Shown here piece by piece: positions 18,116 through 26,733 of a DNA stretch of 64,000 nucleotides (its first letter is position 1; each line of letters begins with the position of its first letter). The notes below the pieces were generated by a model that was not told the origin of the DNA, did no database searches, and worked only from the letters and a program-made list of their open reading frames with translations. The stretch is from positions 303,377 through 367,376 of the forward strand of contig NZ_LDNB01000012.1 of assembly GCF_001026695.1 (NCBI RefSeq), written 5' to 3'. The translations under genes and the position numbers were made by a program. The stretch comes from Neobacillus vireti. Its GTDB lineage: Bacteria > Bacillota > Bacilli > Bacillales > Cytobacillaceae.

Positions 18116-18268
18116 AAGCATAAGAAATAATTGCGGTTTTTCCACTGTTATGCTAAAGTATTTTAATTAAATAAAGGATTTTAAATAGGCAGTTTCTTTT
18201 GCGGATTCTGTCTATTATTTATTTATTATCTTTTAAGACTGTGAGTCGTTGCGGAGAGAGGGAAGGAA

Positions 18269-19573
18269 ATGTATTATAACGGAACAACAGGTGTGAATAA
18301 AGCTGGAAATTTGGAAATCGGCGGAGTCGATACAATAGAATTAACTCGGGATTTTGGAACTCCACTATATGTTTATGATGTAGCATTAATGAGGGAACGT
18401 GCTCGAGGGTTTAAGCAAGCCTTTGAAGAGCAAAACATAAATTCTCAAGTAGCTTATGCAAGCAAGGCCTTTTCGACTGTGGCAATGGTGCAGCTGGCAG
18501 AAGAGGAAGGCTTATCACTTGATGTTGTTTCAGGAGGAGAATTATACACAGCTTTAGCTGCCGGATTTCCGCCTGAAAGAATTCATTTTCATGGAAACAA
18601 TAAAGGTAAAGAAGAATTGGAAATGGCATTGGATAACAGAATCGGCTGTATTGTTGTCGATAATTTTTTCGAAATGGAACTCTTAAAATCTATTTGCCAA
18701 GAGAAAAACGCTAAAGTAAACATACTATTACGGATAACTCCGGGAATAGAGGCCCATACTCATGATTACATTTTAACCGGGCAGGAAGATTCTAAATTTG
18801 GTTTTGACCTTCAAAATGGTCAAGCAGGAACGGCATTAATCACAGCCCTTCAATGTGACTATTTTGATGTCCTTGGATTGCACTGTCACATTGGCTCACA
18901 AATTTTTGAAACAACAGGTTTTTTATTGGCGGCAAAGAAAATTGTAGAACAAATGGCAATCTGGAAAAAGGAACATGGCTTCGAAGCGAAAGTCTTAAAT
19001 TTGGGCGGCGGCTTTGGTATCCGATATACAAAAGAGGATGCACCAATCCCTCCTTCACAATATGTAAGCGAAATTATTAAAGAAGTTAAAAATTTGACTG
19101 AACGTTTCTTTTTGAAAATGCCGGAAATATGGATTGAACCAGGCCGCTCGCTTGTCGGAGATGCGGGTATTACGCTATACAAGATAGGTTCTTCAAAAGA
19201 TGTCCCTGGTGTTAGGAAATATTTAGCTGTTGATGGCGGAATGAGTGATAATATTAGACCGGCCCTTTACCAAGCAAAATATGAAGCAGTTCTAGCAAAA
19301 CAACCTTTAGCACAGCCGAAAGAGACAGTTTCGATTGCTGGAAAATGCTGCGAATCAGGCGATATGCTGATTTGGGATTTACCATTGCCAGAAACAGGGG
19401 AAGAGGAAATACTTGCAGTGTTTTGTACTGGTGCCTACGGCTATTCGATGTCAAACAACTATAACCGTATACCGCGTCCTGCTGTTGTTTTTGTAGAGAA
19501 CGGGAAAGCCACTCTTGTAGTAAAAAGAGAGACCTATGAGGACATTGTAAGACTTGATTTACCATTCAAATAA
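18269..19573 (+). CDS. lysA: Diaminopimelate decarboxylase
   Basis: 434 residues. Fold-type III PLP enzyme making L-lysine from meso-diaminopimelate. K66 in VAYASKAF binds PLP; HCHIGSQI, LNLGGGFGIRYT, EPGRSLVG and CCESGD with the YSMSNNYN stretch complete the active site across both subunits. The start ATG lies 7 bases after GGAAGG. In B. subtilis lysA likewise follows spoVAF. No lysine riboswitch is visible in the 150-base upstream gap, which holds only a weak hairpin. Confidence 0.96.
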   Translation: MYYNGTTGVNKAGNLEIGGVDTIELTRDFGTPLYVYDVALMRERARGFKQAFEEQNINSQVAYASKAFSTVAMVQLAEEEGLSLDVVSGGELYTALAAGFPPERIHFHGNNKGKEELEMALDNRIGCIVVDNFFEMELLKSICQEKNAKVNILLRITPGIEAHTHDYILTGQEDSKFGFDLQNGQAGTALITALQCDYFDVLGLHCHIGSQIFETTGFLLAAKKIVEQMAIWKKEHGFEAKVLNLGGGFGIRYTKEDAPIPPSQYVSEIIKEVKNLTERFFLKMPEIWIEPGRSLVGDAGITLYKIGSSKDVPGVRKYLAVDGGMSDNIRPALYQAKYEAVLAKQPLAQPKETVSIAGKCCESGDMLIWDLPLPETGEEEILAVFCTGAYGYSMSNNYNRIPRPAVVFVENGKATLVVKRETYEDIVRLDLPFK

Positions 19574-19578
19574 GAAAT

Positions 19579-19606
19579 GCTGCCGAGAAAATCGGCAGCT
19601 TTTTTC
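19579..19606. terminator. Bidirectional terminator between lysA and ypuA
   Basis: Stem GCTGCCGA / TCGGCAGC with T-run on the plus strand and A-rich flank for the minus strand, between convergent genes. Confidence 0.85.
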
Positions 19607-19612
19607 AACAAT

Positions 19613-20476
19613 TTAAGAGAAGAGAGATTTAATCGCATCAATCAGCCAAATAAAGAATTGCTTGATTTTTTCAAAAAAACCTTGTCCCTCTTCAGATTGT
19701 AGAAATTTTGAAATACGGTCTTTTGCTTTGTTCAGCTGATCGCTTACTTGTTTCCAGTCGATATTCAAATCCTTAAGCTTATTAAAAAAGTCAATCAGTC
19801 TCTGCATTTCTTTATCACTCAGTTTAACGTTTAAATCCTTAGCGGCTTGATCAATGATATTTCGTAATTCCTCATCATTTTTCGGCTTATTCTTGGCGAT
19901 TTCTTCTTTTACTTTGGCAATTAATGCCGCAGCATTCTTATCACCGATAGAATCGCCCAATTTGGCGGTTTCAACCATCTCCTGGTTTGCCGCCTGTTTA
20001 ACTTCCTCAGGGATGGTTTTGTCTGCTGAAATTTCGTAGGCTTTAATAAGTCCAGTTAATGCAGCGGTTCCAGAAACAGTTACTGGTGCAGTAATATAAA
20101 TGTCCGCATCCTTGACTCCCGCGGTAATCAGGGCATTCACATACATTTCATCAGTAACCCAATTGATATTCTTTGTTTTAACGGTAATCCCGGAACCCTT
20201 TGGTGCCATGGTAATCGCTGAGGATGAGATGGCCCTAGTGCCAATTAAAGATTTGGCTACATATTTCCCTAAATACTGATGTTCTTCCTGATTGGAGACC
20301 GTAACAATTTGAACATCCTCCGGTGCTCCCATTTCTGATAATAACTTGGTTTTTTGCTCTGCTGTTAAATTTTCACCTAGAGTTACAATCATGTCGCCTT
20401 CAGCCATGTCGGCCCAGCCCCGGATAGGAACTGCGAGCATAAAAGTGGTAATTAGCATAATAAGTACTTTTTTCAT
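19613..20476 (-). CDS. ypuA: YpuA family exported protein (DUF1002)
   Basis: 287 residues. A signal peptide (about 22 residues, cut after GWA) precedes a DUF1002 domain (DMIVTLGENLTAEQKTKLL, ITAPVTVSGTAALTGLIKAYE). The C-terminal 90 residues are charged and helical and end with an amphipathic segment (FEKIKQFFIWLIDAIKSLF). Function unknown; B. subtilis YpuA is a cell-wall or exported protein near lysA. The start is preceded by GGAGGAAAAC. Confidence 0.88.
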   Translation of the reverse strand: MKKVLIMLITTFMLAVPIRGWADMAEGDMIVTLGENLTAEQKTKLLSEMGAPEDVQIVTVSNQEEHQYLGKYVAKSLIGTRAISSSAITMAPKGSGITVKTKNINWVTDEMYVNALITAGVKDADIYITAPVTVSGTAALTGLIKAYEISADKTIPEEVKQAANQEMVETAKLGDSIGDKNAAALIAKVKEEIAKNKPKNDEELRNIIDQAAKDLNVKLSDKEMQRLIDFFNKLKDLNIDWKQVSDQLNKAKDRISKFLQSEEGQGFFEKIKQFFIWLIDAIKSLFS

Positions 20477-20692
20477 TGTTTTCCTCCTTGGATCATCTCA
20501 TGCTAGTCAAAAGAGTGTTCATTTATTAATATAACCGAAACCAATAATATAAACGTATATTTTAACCTCGAAGTTTCATAGTTTTAGTAACTTTCCTGAT
20601 TGAAATGCAGATTTTGTAAGAGAAAATAGCTTATTTCTGATATATGGTGTAGAATGAAGGACAGAAGAACTCTTGTTGGAGGAAAGTTTTGA

Positions 20693-20791
20693 ATGAAAAG
20701 AAACAACTGGATCTTATTTAGCATACTAATCGGGCTATCCGTTATTTGGGGAATTATCTACTGGATTTTTATTGGACCTAACCATAGCTAG
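20693..20791 (+). CDS. Putative 32-residue membrane micropeptide
   Basis: Short frame MKRNNWILFSILIGLSVIWG... ending GPNHS: a positively charged start, one hydrophobic helix of about 24 residues and a polar tail. A very good GGAGG lies 7 bases before the ATG, and TAGAAT some 40 bases upstream may be a -10 box. I do not recognise the peptide. The arrangement (clean ribosome site, amphipathic logic) suggests a real gene, but no homologue is known to me. Confidence 0.5.
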   Translation: MKRNNWILFSILIGLSVIWGIIYWIFIGPNHS

Positions 20792-20938
20792 ATTATTAAT
20801 TGATGATTTACCAATTATTATGTATGATTGTGATTAGAGAAACATTATAAATTCCACTTCATATAATGAATAAGGTTTATTAATGATTTATTTAGAAAAA
20901 ATATACTATTGCTAAACCAGGGATTTCATCGGTTTATT

Positions 20939-20947
20939 TGATATAAT
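20939..20947 (+). promoter_or_regulatory. Extended -10 promoter of ribT
   Basis: TGATATAAT, an extended -10 element 12 bases before the ribT ATG; no convincing -35. If used, the leader is very short. Confidence 0.4.
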
Positions 20948-20958
20948 GAGGGATCTAA

Positions 20959-21309
<351 letters not shown>

Positions 21310-21318
21310 AAATACATT

Positions 21319-21353
21319 AAAGGCAGCGAGCAAAATTTATTCGCTGCCTTTTC
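21319..21353. terminator. Shared terminator of ribT and ypuF
   Basis: Stem AAAGGCAGCGA / TCGCTGCCTTT. The right arm overlaps the last codons of ypuF on the other strand. Confidence 0.8.
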
Positions 21354-21846
21354 GCATCTTTAATGATTGATCACGTTCGCGGATAACGTCTGTTCTGTCC
21401 CTTAGTTTATGGCGATGAATGAGGCTCAAATTCGTAATGTCACTTTCTTGCCCCCAAACCAATCCAGCTCTGGCGCAGGATTTTTTACATACACCTAATA
21501 AGACAGGGTCACAGATTGGTAATTCAAAGCTGGTATAAGCAGTTTCTGTTTCAATTAACGCTAACCGTTCTTTTAATAAAGAGTTAAGACGAGGTATATC
21601 TAAACCAAGATTGGCTGGAGTTTCAAAAATCTTTAACGCTTTTTCTACCGTTCGTTTCGCCCCTTTAAAATTACCTCTACGGTGATGATAGGTAGAAACG
21701 GCTAATAAAATTAGACCGACCCAGCTGGAATCTTTGTTGCCGGAATCTGTCTTTTTCCATAATTCTTCAAGGACTTCATGACACTCAAAATAATCTCTGT
21801 CACCATGAAAATGGGTTAAAAATTGGATATATTCTTGCGGATACAT
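21337..21846 (-). CDS. ypuF: DUF309 domain protein (YpuF)
   Basis: 169 residues. The N-terminal half carries the DUF309 motif: HFHGDRDYFECHEVLEELWK and LLAVSTYHHRRGNFKGAKRTVEKAL, a helical domain that may bind a metal through its His/Glu residues. The C-terminal half has three cysteines and no recognised domain. Function unknown. It is at the place of B. subtilis ypuF, next to scpA. The start has GGGGGA about 7 bases upstream. Confidence 0.85.
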   Translation of the reverse strand: MYPQEYIQFLTHFHGDRDYFECHEVLEELWKKTDSGNKDSSWVGLILLAVSTYHHRRGNFKGAKRTVEKALKIFETPANLGLDIPRLNSLLKERLALIETETAYTSFELPICDPVLLGVCKKSCARAGLVWGQESDITNLSLIHRHKLRDRTDVIRERDQSLKMRKGSE

Positions 21847-21928
21847 ATAATCCCCCTAATAAAGCGGTTTATATCCAGTTTATCACACCCGAGTGAGTTC
21901 CTAGGTAAGAAGGCAACCACAAATTGAA

Positions 21929-21958
21929 AATAAAAATAAACCCGTCAGGATGACGGGT
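21929..21958 (-). terminator. Terminator of the YjcZ-type gene
   Basis: On the minus strand ACCCGTCA / TGACGGGT is followed by a T-rich run, 70 bases after the stop of the small gene. Confidence 0.8.
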
Positions 21959-22026
21959 CCCTACAAGTTCTACTCTTCGTTTCGCCCATAAAGCTTGGCT
22001 TTCGCAGGTACTCTTCTTTTTTGATC

Positions 22027-22113
22027 TTAATAGACCCAAGCAGCCCCAACGATAATTAACAAAATGAATAGAACAACGATTAATGCAAATCCGGCTCCGA
22101 AACCGCCATCCAT
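22027..22113 (-). CDS. YjcZ-family sporulation micropeptide
   Basis: 28 residues: MDGGFGAGFALIVVLFILLI followed by IVGAAWVY. The glycine-rich start, the FALIVVLFILLIIVGAAW helix and the tiny size are those of the YjcZ/SscA-like sporulation peptides. A perfect AGGAGGT lies 7 bases before the ATG, and a clear terminator follows. Such peptides are found in the spore or its coat; the precise function of this one is unknown. Confidence 0.85.
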   Translation of the reverse strand: MDGGFGAGFALIVVLFILLIIVGAAWVY

Positions 22114-22231
22114 ATTTATTACCTCCTAAAGGTTTTTGTTCTTTTCTTTGTCATCATATGTAAGAGAATTGTCCATTGTATGGGCAAACATCACGTTTTC
22201 TTAATAAAGCCCTTGTAGGGTTATTTTTCTA

Positions 22232-22260
22232 TTGGATAACCCAATTGAATCCTCTATACT
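22232..22260 (+). promoter_or_regulatory. Sigma-A promoter of scpAB
   Basis: TTGGAT at 22232-22237, 17-base spacer, TATACT at 22255-22260, 59 bases before scpA. Confidence 0.7.
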
Positions 22261-22319
22261 ATTTATAGTCGCAGTAAATATGTAATGAATTAAATTTTTT
22301 AGAATTTTGGTGAGAGATT

Positions 22320-23060
22320 ATGCCGTATCAGGTGAAAATTGATGCGTTTGAGGGGCCGCTAGATCTGCTGCTCCATTTAATTAACCGGCTCGAAATTGAT
22401 ATATATGATATCCCAGTTGCTCAAATTACCGAACAATATTTAATCTATATTAAAACAATGACGGAGCTTAAACTAGATGTTGCAAGTGAATTTTTGGTAA
22501 TGGCTGCTACATTGCTTGCGATTAAGAGTAAAATGCTTTTACCAAAGAATGAAGAGGTTTTCGCTGAAGAGGATCTGGAAATGTCCTATGAGGATGATCC
22601 AAGGGACGAGCTTGTTGAGCGTTTAATAGAGTACCGGAAGTATAAAGAGGCGGCACATGATTTAAAATCAATGGAAGAAGAACGCGGCTTAATGTATACA
22701 AAACCGCCAAGTGACTTATCTGATTTTGCAAAGGACCTTCAGCCTGGAAAATCAGAGTTAAATGTTTCTCTTTATGATATGCTGGCTGCTTTTCAAAAAT
22801 TATTACGACGGAAGAAATTAAAGCGCCCCATGGCGACTAAAATTGCCCGCCATGAAATATCAATTGAAACAAGAATGACGGAAATAATGGATGACTTAAA
22901 ACAGCTTAAAGGCCGGAAGAATTTTAATGATTTATTTTCCTTTCCCGCCAAAGGGCATAAAGTTGTTACTTTTTTGGCCGTTTTGGAGCTAATCAAAAGG
23001 AAAGAAATTGATGTCTTTCAGCAAGAAAACTTTGGAGATATTTATGTAGAAGCGGTTTAA
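22320..23060 (+). CDS. scpA: Segregation and condensation protein A
   Basis: 246 residues. The kleisin of the Smc-ScpAB condensin. The N-terminal FEGPLDLLLHLINRLEIDIYDIPVAQITEQY is the family signature and binds the Smc neck; the acidic middle binds ScpB and the C-terminal winged helix (LAVLELIKRKEIDVFQ) binds the Smc head. scpB follows after 18 bases. Corresponds to B. subtilis ypuG. Confidence 0.95.
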   Translation: MPYQVKIDAFEGPLDLLLHLINRLEIDIYDIPVAQITEQYLIYIKTMTELKLDVASEFLVMAATLLAIKSKMLLPKNEEVFAEEDLEMSYEDDPRDELVERLIEYRKYKEAAHDLKSMEEERGLMYTKPPSDLSDFAKDLQPGKSELNVSLYDMLAAFQKLLRRKKLKRPMATKIARHEISIETRMTEIMDDLKQLKGRKNFNDLFSFPAKGHKVVTFLAVLELIKRKEIDVFQQENFGDIYVEAV

Positions 23061-23078
23061 AGGAAAGGACAGATTTAG

Positions 23079-23666
23079 TTGGATATTATTAATTGGTCGA
23101 GCATTCTCGAAAGCCTTTTATTTGCAGCTGGTGATGAGGGGCTTTCGCTAAAGCAAATAGCAGAGGTATTAGATGTAGATGAGCTAAAAGCAAGTGAAAT
23201 CATTGAGGATTTAAAACAAGAATATGATCGTGATGACAAAAGAGGAATTATGGTTATTCAGCTGGCAGGTACTTATCAGCTTGCAACCAAGAAAGAAAAT
23301 GCGGATTATTTAAAGAAGCTGTTAGATTCCCCGCATACATCGACTTTGTCGCAAGCTGCTTTAGAGACGCTGGCAATCATTGCCTATAAACAGCCGATTA
23401 CTAGGGCGGAAATTGAAGAAATTCGTGGTGTGAAAACAGAGCGGCCATTACATACACTGCTTTCAAAAGTGTTAATAACAGATGTTGGCCGGGCGGAAGG
23501 CACCGGCAGAGCTTATCTATATGGGACAACGAAAGAGTTTCTCGATTATTTTGGTCTAAAAAGCTTGAAAGAACTTCCAGAGCTTCCCGAAAAAGTGGAA
23601 GATGAATTTATTCAAGAGGAAGCCGATTTATTCTTTTCTAAGTTTCAAGAAACGATTAACTCTTAA
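23079..23666 (+). CDS. scpB: Segregation and condensation protein B
   Basis: 195 residues, two tandem winged-helix domains (residues 5-85 and 90-165). SILESLLFAAGDEGLSLKQIAEVL and ALETLAIIAYKQPITRAEIEEIRGV are typical. ScpB dimers bind ScpA and regulate the condensin ATPase cycle. The start is TTG behind AAAGGAAAGG. Cotranscribed with scpA. Confidence 0.94.
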   Translation: MDIINWSSILESLLFAAGDEGLSLKQIAEVLDVDELKASEIIEDLKQEYDRDDKRGIMVIQLAGTYQLATKKENADYLKKLLDSPHTSTLSQAALETLAIIAYKQPITRAEIEEIRGVKTERPLHTLLSKVLITDVGRAEGTGRAYLYGTTKEFLDYFGLKSLKELPELPEKVEDEFIQEEADLFFSKFQETINS

Positions 23667-23765
23667 TCTTCATTCAGCAATCAAAATTTATGCTAAAATA
23701 AGTATATAGTTTTAAACTGGTTTTTACTGTCAGTAATGGAGATTTCGATAAGGAGCGGGATTAAG

Positions 23766-24185
23766 TTGCTAATTAAAGAGTGTAAAGGGTTTGAATTAGA
23801 AAAGGAACAATCAAATACTTCGGAGGACTTTTTTAACCGCAGTGTGGTAGTGTTCAATGAAGACGGCGAGGAAAAAACGCTACACGTTCTTTATGTTCGC
23901 TATTTTGATGAAATCTACCAGGAGTTTACTCCGTATCAAGAAAACCCAATCATGGTTCAAGACGGAAATGAGGTTCAGTTCAAGGATATCGTAGCACTTG
24001 TCTGCCTGTTGAAAAATCCTGGTTTGCGCGCGCGGAAACGCCTCTATATCAATTCCAAGCATGAATTTGCTTCATATTTTCAAGATATTAATTTTGATAA
24101 ACTGCCTGAAATATTTCTAGCTTTAACACAAAATAAAGGTTACCAGCTCCGTTCGCCGCTTGAATTCATCATGCAGCCTAAATAA
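23766..24185 (+). CDS. Unrecognised 139-residue cytoplasmic protein
   Basis: Starts with TTG at 23766, 7 bases after AAGGAGCGG; an upstream in-frame ATG at 23736 has no good site. The protein is acidic, without signal peptide or membrane segment. It reads as alternating beta strands and helices (SVVVFNEDGEEKTLHVLYVRYFD..., then KNPGLRARKRLYINSKHEFASYF and a C-terminal LRSPLEFIM). I do not recognise the family. In B. subtilis this place after scpB is held by ypuI, which this protein does not resemble as far as I can recall. Codon use is like that of its neighbours. Confidence 0.8.
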   Translation: MLIKECKGFELEKEQSNTSEDFFNRSVVVFNEDGEEKTLHVLYVRYFDEIYQEFTPYQENPIMVQDGNEVQFKDIVALVCLLKNPGLRARKRLYINSKHEFASYFQDINFDKLPEIFLALTQNKGYQLRSPLEFIMQPK

Positions 24186-24256
24186 TGAGGGATAGCAGAT
24201 CAGCCCGAAACAGGCAGGAATTCCATATAAGTTTTATCGAATAAATGAATCTTCCG

Positions 24257-24290
24257 AAAAGGCTGTCCTTTTTTAACAGGCAGCCTTTTA
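24257..24290 (+). terminator. Terminator after the unrecognised gene
   Basis: Stem AAAAGGCTG / CAGCCTTTT with a T-rich loop; the T-run after the stem is short. Confidence 0.6.
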
Positions 24291-24377
24291 TCCGTTCTAA
24301 AAAAGCGCAGCTTTCATACCATTTAGGTAGACTACTTAAATTCAACCGGTAATACTGTGAAGGTATGGAGGGGTAAG

Positions 24378-25274
24378 ATGGATCGCTTTAGTCGTTATGT
24401 CAATGAACTGTTTGAGTGGAATGAGCAAATGAAACAGTTTTTAAATTCTGAGAAGGTTAGTCAGGAATCTGAGCTATGGGAGAAGCTTGATGATTTTGCC
24501 GAATTGATTGAAAGCACAAATCGTGAGTTATCAAATGAGGAGCTCCTATTCCTTCAAACAAAAGCTGAGCATATCCATGAACATTTAGAAGATTATTTTA
24601 AAAGAAAACAAGAAAAAGGGATAGGAGCCATTTGGGTAATTGAAAAACATATTCCACCGGGAGGCCATACCCTCCCAGAGCTTCCTTATCAATATAACGG
24701 ATTAGAGCCTTATATTTCAGAAGAAATAATGAAACTGCATCATGAAAAGCACCACCAGGCGTATGTTACTGGATTAAATAAAGCTGAGCTTAAACTAAAG
24801 GAAGCAAGGGAGACGAATGATTTTTCATTAGTAAAGCATTGGTCTAGAGAGCTTGCCTTTCACGGGTCAGGACATTATCTTCATGCGATATTTTGGAAAA
24901 ACATGAGTCCAAATGGCGGTGGAATGCCAAGTGGCCTGCTAAAAGAAGAAATAGATCGATATTTTGGCAGCTTTTCCGCTTTTAGAAAACATTTTTCAGA
25001 AGCAGCTAAACAAGTGGAAGGCGTTGGCTGGGCCCTTTTAGTGTGGTCACCAAGAGCAAGGCATTTAGAGGTATTACAATCGGAACGGCATATGCTTCTG
25101 ACCCAGTGGGACACAATCCCACTTCTGGCCCTCGATGTTTGGGAGCATGCCTATTATCTTCAATACAAAAACAACCGGGCAGAATACGTGGACAAATGGT
25201 GGAATATCGTTAATTGGCATGATGTTGAAATGAGATTTGAAAAAGCAGCCGATATTAAATGGCCGGCACTTTAA
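24378..25274 (+). CDS. sodF: Superoxide dismutase (Fe/Mn) with N-terminal extension
   Basis: 298 residues from the ATG behind GGAGGGG. Residues 1-95 are a charged helical extension; the rest is an Fe/Mn superoxide dismutase: LPELPYQYNGLEPYIS, the first ligand in MKLHHEKHHQAYV, the second in GSGHYLHAIFW, and the Asp/His pair in LALDVWEHAYYLQYKN. Converts superoxide to oxygen and peroxide. B. subtilis SodF (281 residues) has a similar layout, so the name follows it. Which metal is used cannot be read reliably. A terminator follows. Confidence 0.88.
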   Translation: MDRFSRYVNELFEWNEQMKQFLNSEKVSQESELWEKLDDFAELIESTNRELSNEELLFLQTKAEHIHEHLEDYFKRKQEKGIGAIWVIEKHIPPGGHTLPELPYQYNGLEPYISEEIMKLHHEKHHQAYVTGLNKAELKLKEARETNDFSLVKHWSRELAFHGSGHYLHAIFWKNMSPNGGGMPSGLLKEEIDRYFGSFSAFRKHFSEAAKQVEGVGWALLVWSPRARHLEVLQSERHMLLTQWDTIPLLALDVWEHAYYLQYKNNRAEYVDKWWNIVNWHDVEMRFEKAADIKWPAL

Positions 25275-25293
25275 AAATGGATAGCTCCTAATA

Positions 25294-25323
25294 GAAGCAT
25301 TCGACAGCCGTCGGATGCTTTCG
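25294..25323 (+). terminator. Terminator after sodF
   Basis: Stem AAGCATTCGA / TCGGATGCTT, then a weak T-rich end. With the repeat at 25358-25511 and the sigma-E promoter it fills the 313-base gap before dacB. Confidence 0.65.
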
Positions 25324-25357
25324 TTATTAGTACAATTGGATTTATCACATTGAACTT

Positions 25358-25511
25358 TGAGAATTCTCCAGCTTCAGTGCCCAGCGGCTATTGGACTTCG
25401 CTCTTTTCCCTACGATAAGTCAACATCGGATCGCTCCGCTCTCCGTGTTTCCTTTATCTCAGTCGAAGCGCTCCAGTCCATACGCCGCTAAACGGGCGCT
25501 TCCGCTTTTAT
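25358..25511. repeat. Dispersed repeat, core type 2, copy 1
   Basis: About 154 bases. Starts GAGAATTCTCCAGCTTCAG, contains CTACGATAAGTCAACATCGG and TTTATCTCAGTCGAAGCG, ends GGGCGCTTCCGCTTTTA. Related copies lie at 35006 (opposite strand) and 44704. It ends 5 bases before the -35 box of the candidate sigma-E promoter of dacB. Confidence 0.9.
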
Positions 25512-25516
25512 TTTAG

Positions 25517-25544
25517 GCATATTAGATCTTGTCCCGCATAAAAT
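25517..25544 (+). promoter_or_regulatory. Candidate sigma-E promoter of dacB-spmA-spmB
   Basis: GCATATT (perfect to GHATRTT) at 25517-25523, 13-base spacer, CATAAAAT at 25537-25544. B. subtilis dacB-spmAB is sigma-E transcribed. The spacer is one base shorter than usual. Confidence 0.65.
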
Positions 25545-25587
25545 TGTACAAGGATAAATCAGTAAAGAAGGGGACGAGGTAAATCTG

Positions 25588-26733
25588 ATGAGAATGATTT
25601 CAAAGTTAGTAATTGTTTTCCTCATGGTCTCATTATTCATTGTAAACATTCCTCAAAAGGTGGATGCTTCCCTTGGAGTAAGTGCTGCTAGTGCTGTCCT
25701 TATCGAACAGCAATCTGGCCGTGTCCTGTTTGAGAAAGATGCCCACACAAAAAGGAGAATTGCCAGTATAACAAAAATTATGACCGCCATTCTCGCAATT
25801 GAATCAGGGAAAATGAATCAAAAGGTTAAGGTAAGTGAAAAAGCAACCCGTGCAGAAGGGTCATCTGTTTATTTAAAACCAGGTGAAAAAATCAAGCTGA
25901 ACGATCTCGTATATGGATTGATGCTAAGGTCTGGAAATGATACGGCTGTAGCGATTGCCGAATATGTGGGCGGGAGTGTCGATGGCTTTGCCTTTTTAAT
26001 GAATCAAAAGGCGAAGGAAATTGGAATGTATAATACACATTTTGCTAATCCTCATGGACTTGATGATCATGAAGATCATTATTCAACTGCCTATGATATG
26101 GCCATCCTAATGCGCTATGCCATGAAAGATAAGACTTTTCAAAAGATATCCGGCACTAAGGAATATCATGCTCCAAATCCAACTGAAAATTGGGACCGTG
26201 AATGGAAAAATAAAAATCGCCTGCTGACAAAATATAAGTATTGTACAGGAGGGAAAACAGGCTTTACAAAACGGGCGAAAAGGACGCTGGTCACAACCGC
26301 CACTAAAGGGGACATGAGTTTGATTGCTGTAACCTTAAATGGGCCTGATGACTGGAATGATCATATTTCCATGTATGAAAATGGGTTTAAAGGATTCGAC
26401 ATGATTGAAGTAGTATCAAAGGGGAAAGTTGATATAGGCAAAAACAATGATTATGAAAATCATTTGTACGTAAAAGAACCTATTTTGTACCCTGCAACTA
26501 GCGATGAAACAGACTTGTTTTCTGTAAAGTTTAAGTTATCCAAGCCTGATAAAAAGTGGTTATCTTCGAAGAAAAACGAAACAATTGTTGGCAAGGCAGC
26601 CGTTTATTTAGATGGCAGGGTGGTCGAGGAAACCCCGATTTACTATGAAAACGAGCCTGAAAAGAAGAAAGGATTTTTTCACTTTTTTAAAGAAATTTTC
26701 CTTGCAGTCATCGGTGTGAACGCTAATGGTTAA
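25588..26733 (+). CDS. dacB: Sporulation D-Ala-D-Ala carboxypeptidase DacB
   Basis: 381 residues, close to B. subtilis DacB. Signal peptide of about 27 residues (cut after VDA), S11 transpeptidase-like domain with S60-x-x-K63, S115-G-N117 and K223-T-G225, a C-terminal beta domain and a hydrophobic tail. It sets the level of crosslinking in spore cortex peptidoglycan. It overlaps spmA by 8 bases; dacB-spmA-spmB is a classical mother-cell operon for core dehydration. Confidence 0.95.
   Translation: MRMISKLVIVFLMVSLFIVNIPQKVDASLGVSAASAVLIEQQSGRVLFEKDAHTKRRIASITKIMTAILAIESGKMNQKVKVSEKATRAEGSSVYLKPGEKIKLNDLVYGLMLRSGNDTAVAIAEYVGGSVDGFAFLMNQKAKEIGMYNTHFANPHGLDDHEDHYSTAYDMAILMRYAMKDKTFQKISGTKEYHAPNPTENWDREWKNKNRLLTKYKYCTGGKTGFTKRAKRTLVTTATKGDMSLIAVTLNGPDDWNDHISMYENGFKGFDMIEVVSKGKVDIGKNNDYENHLYVKEPILYPATSDETDLFSVKFKLSKPDKKWLSSKKNETIVGKAAVYLDGRVVEETPIYYENEPEKKKGFFHFFKEIFLAVIGVNANG

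Noticed and set aside
18116..18268. Lysine riboswitch before lysA
   Set aside because: The 150-base gap lacks the conserved aptamer blocks; only a weak hairpin GCATAA / TTATGC is present.
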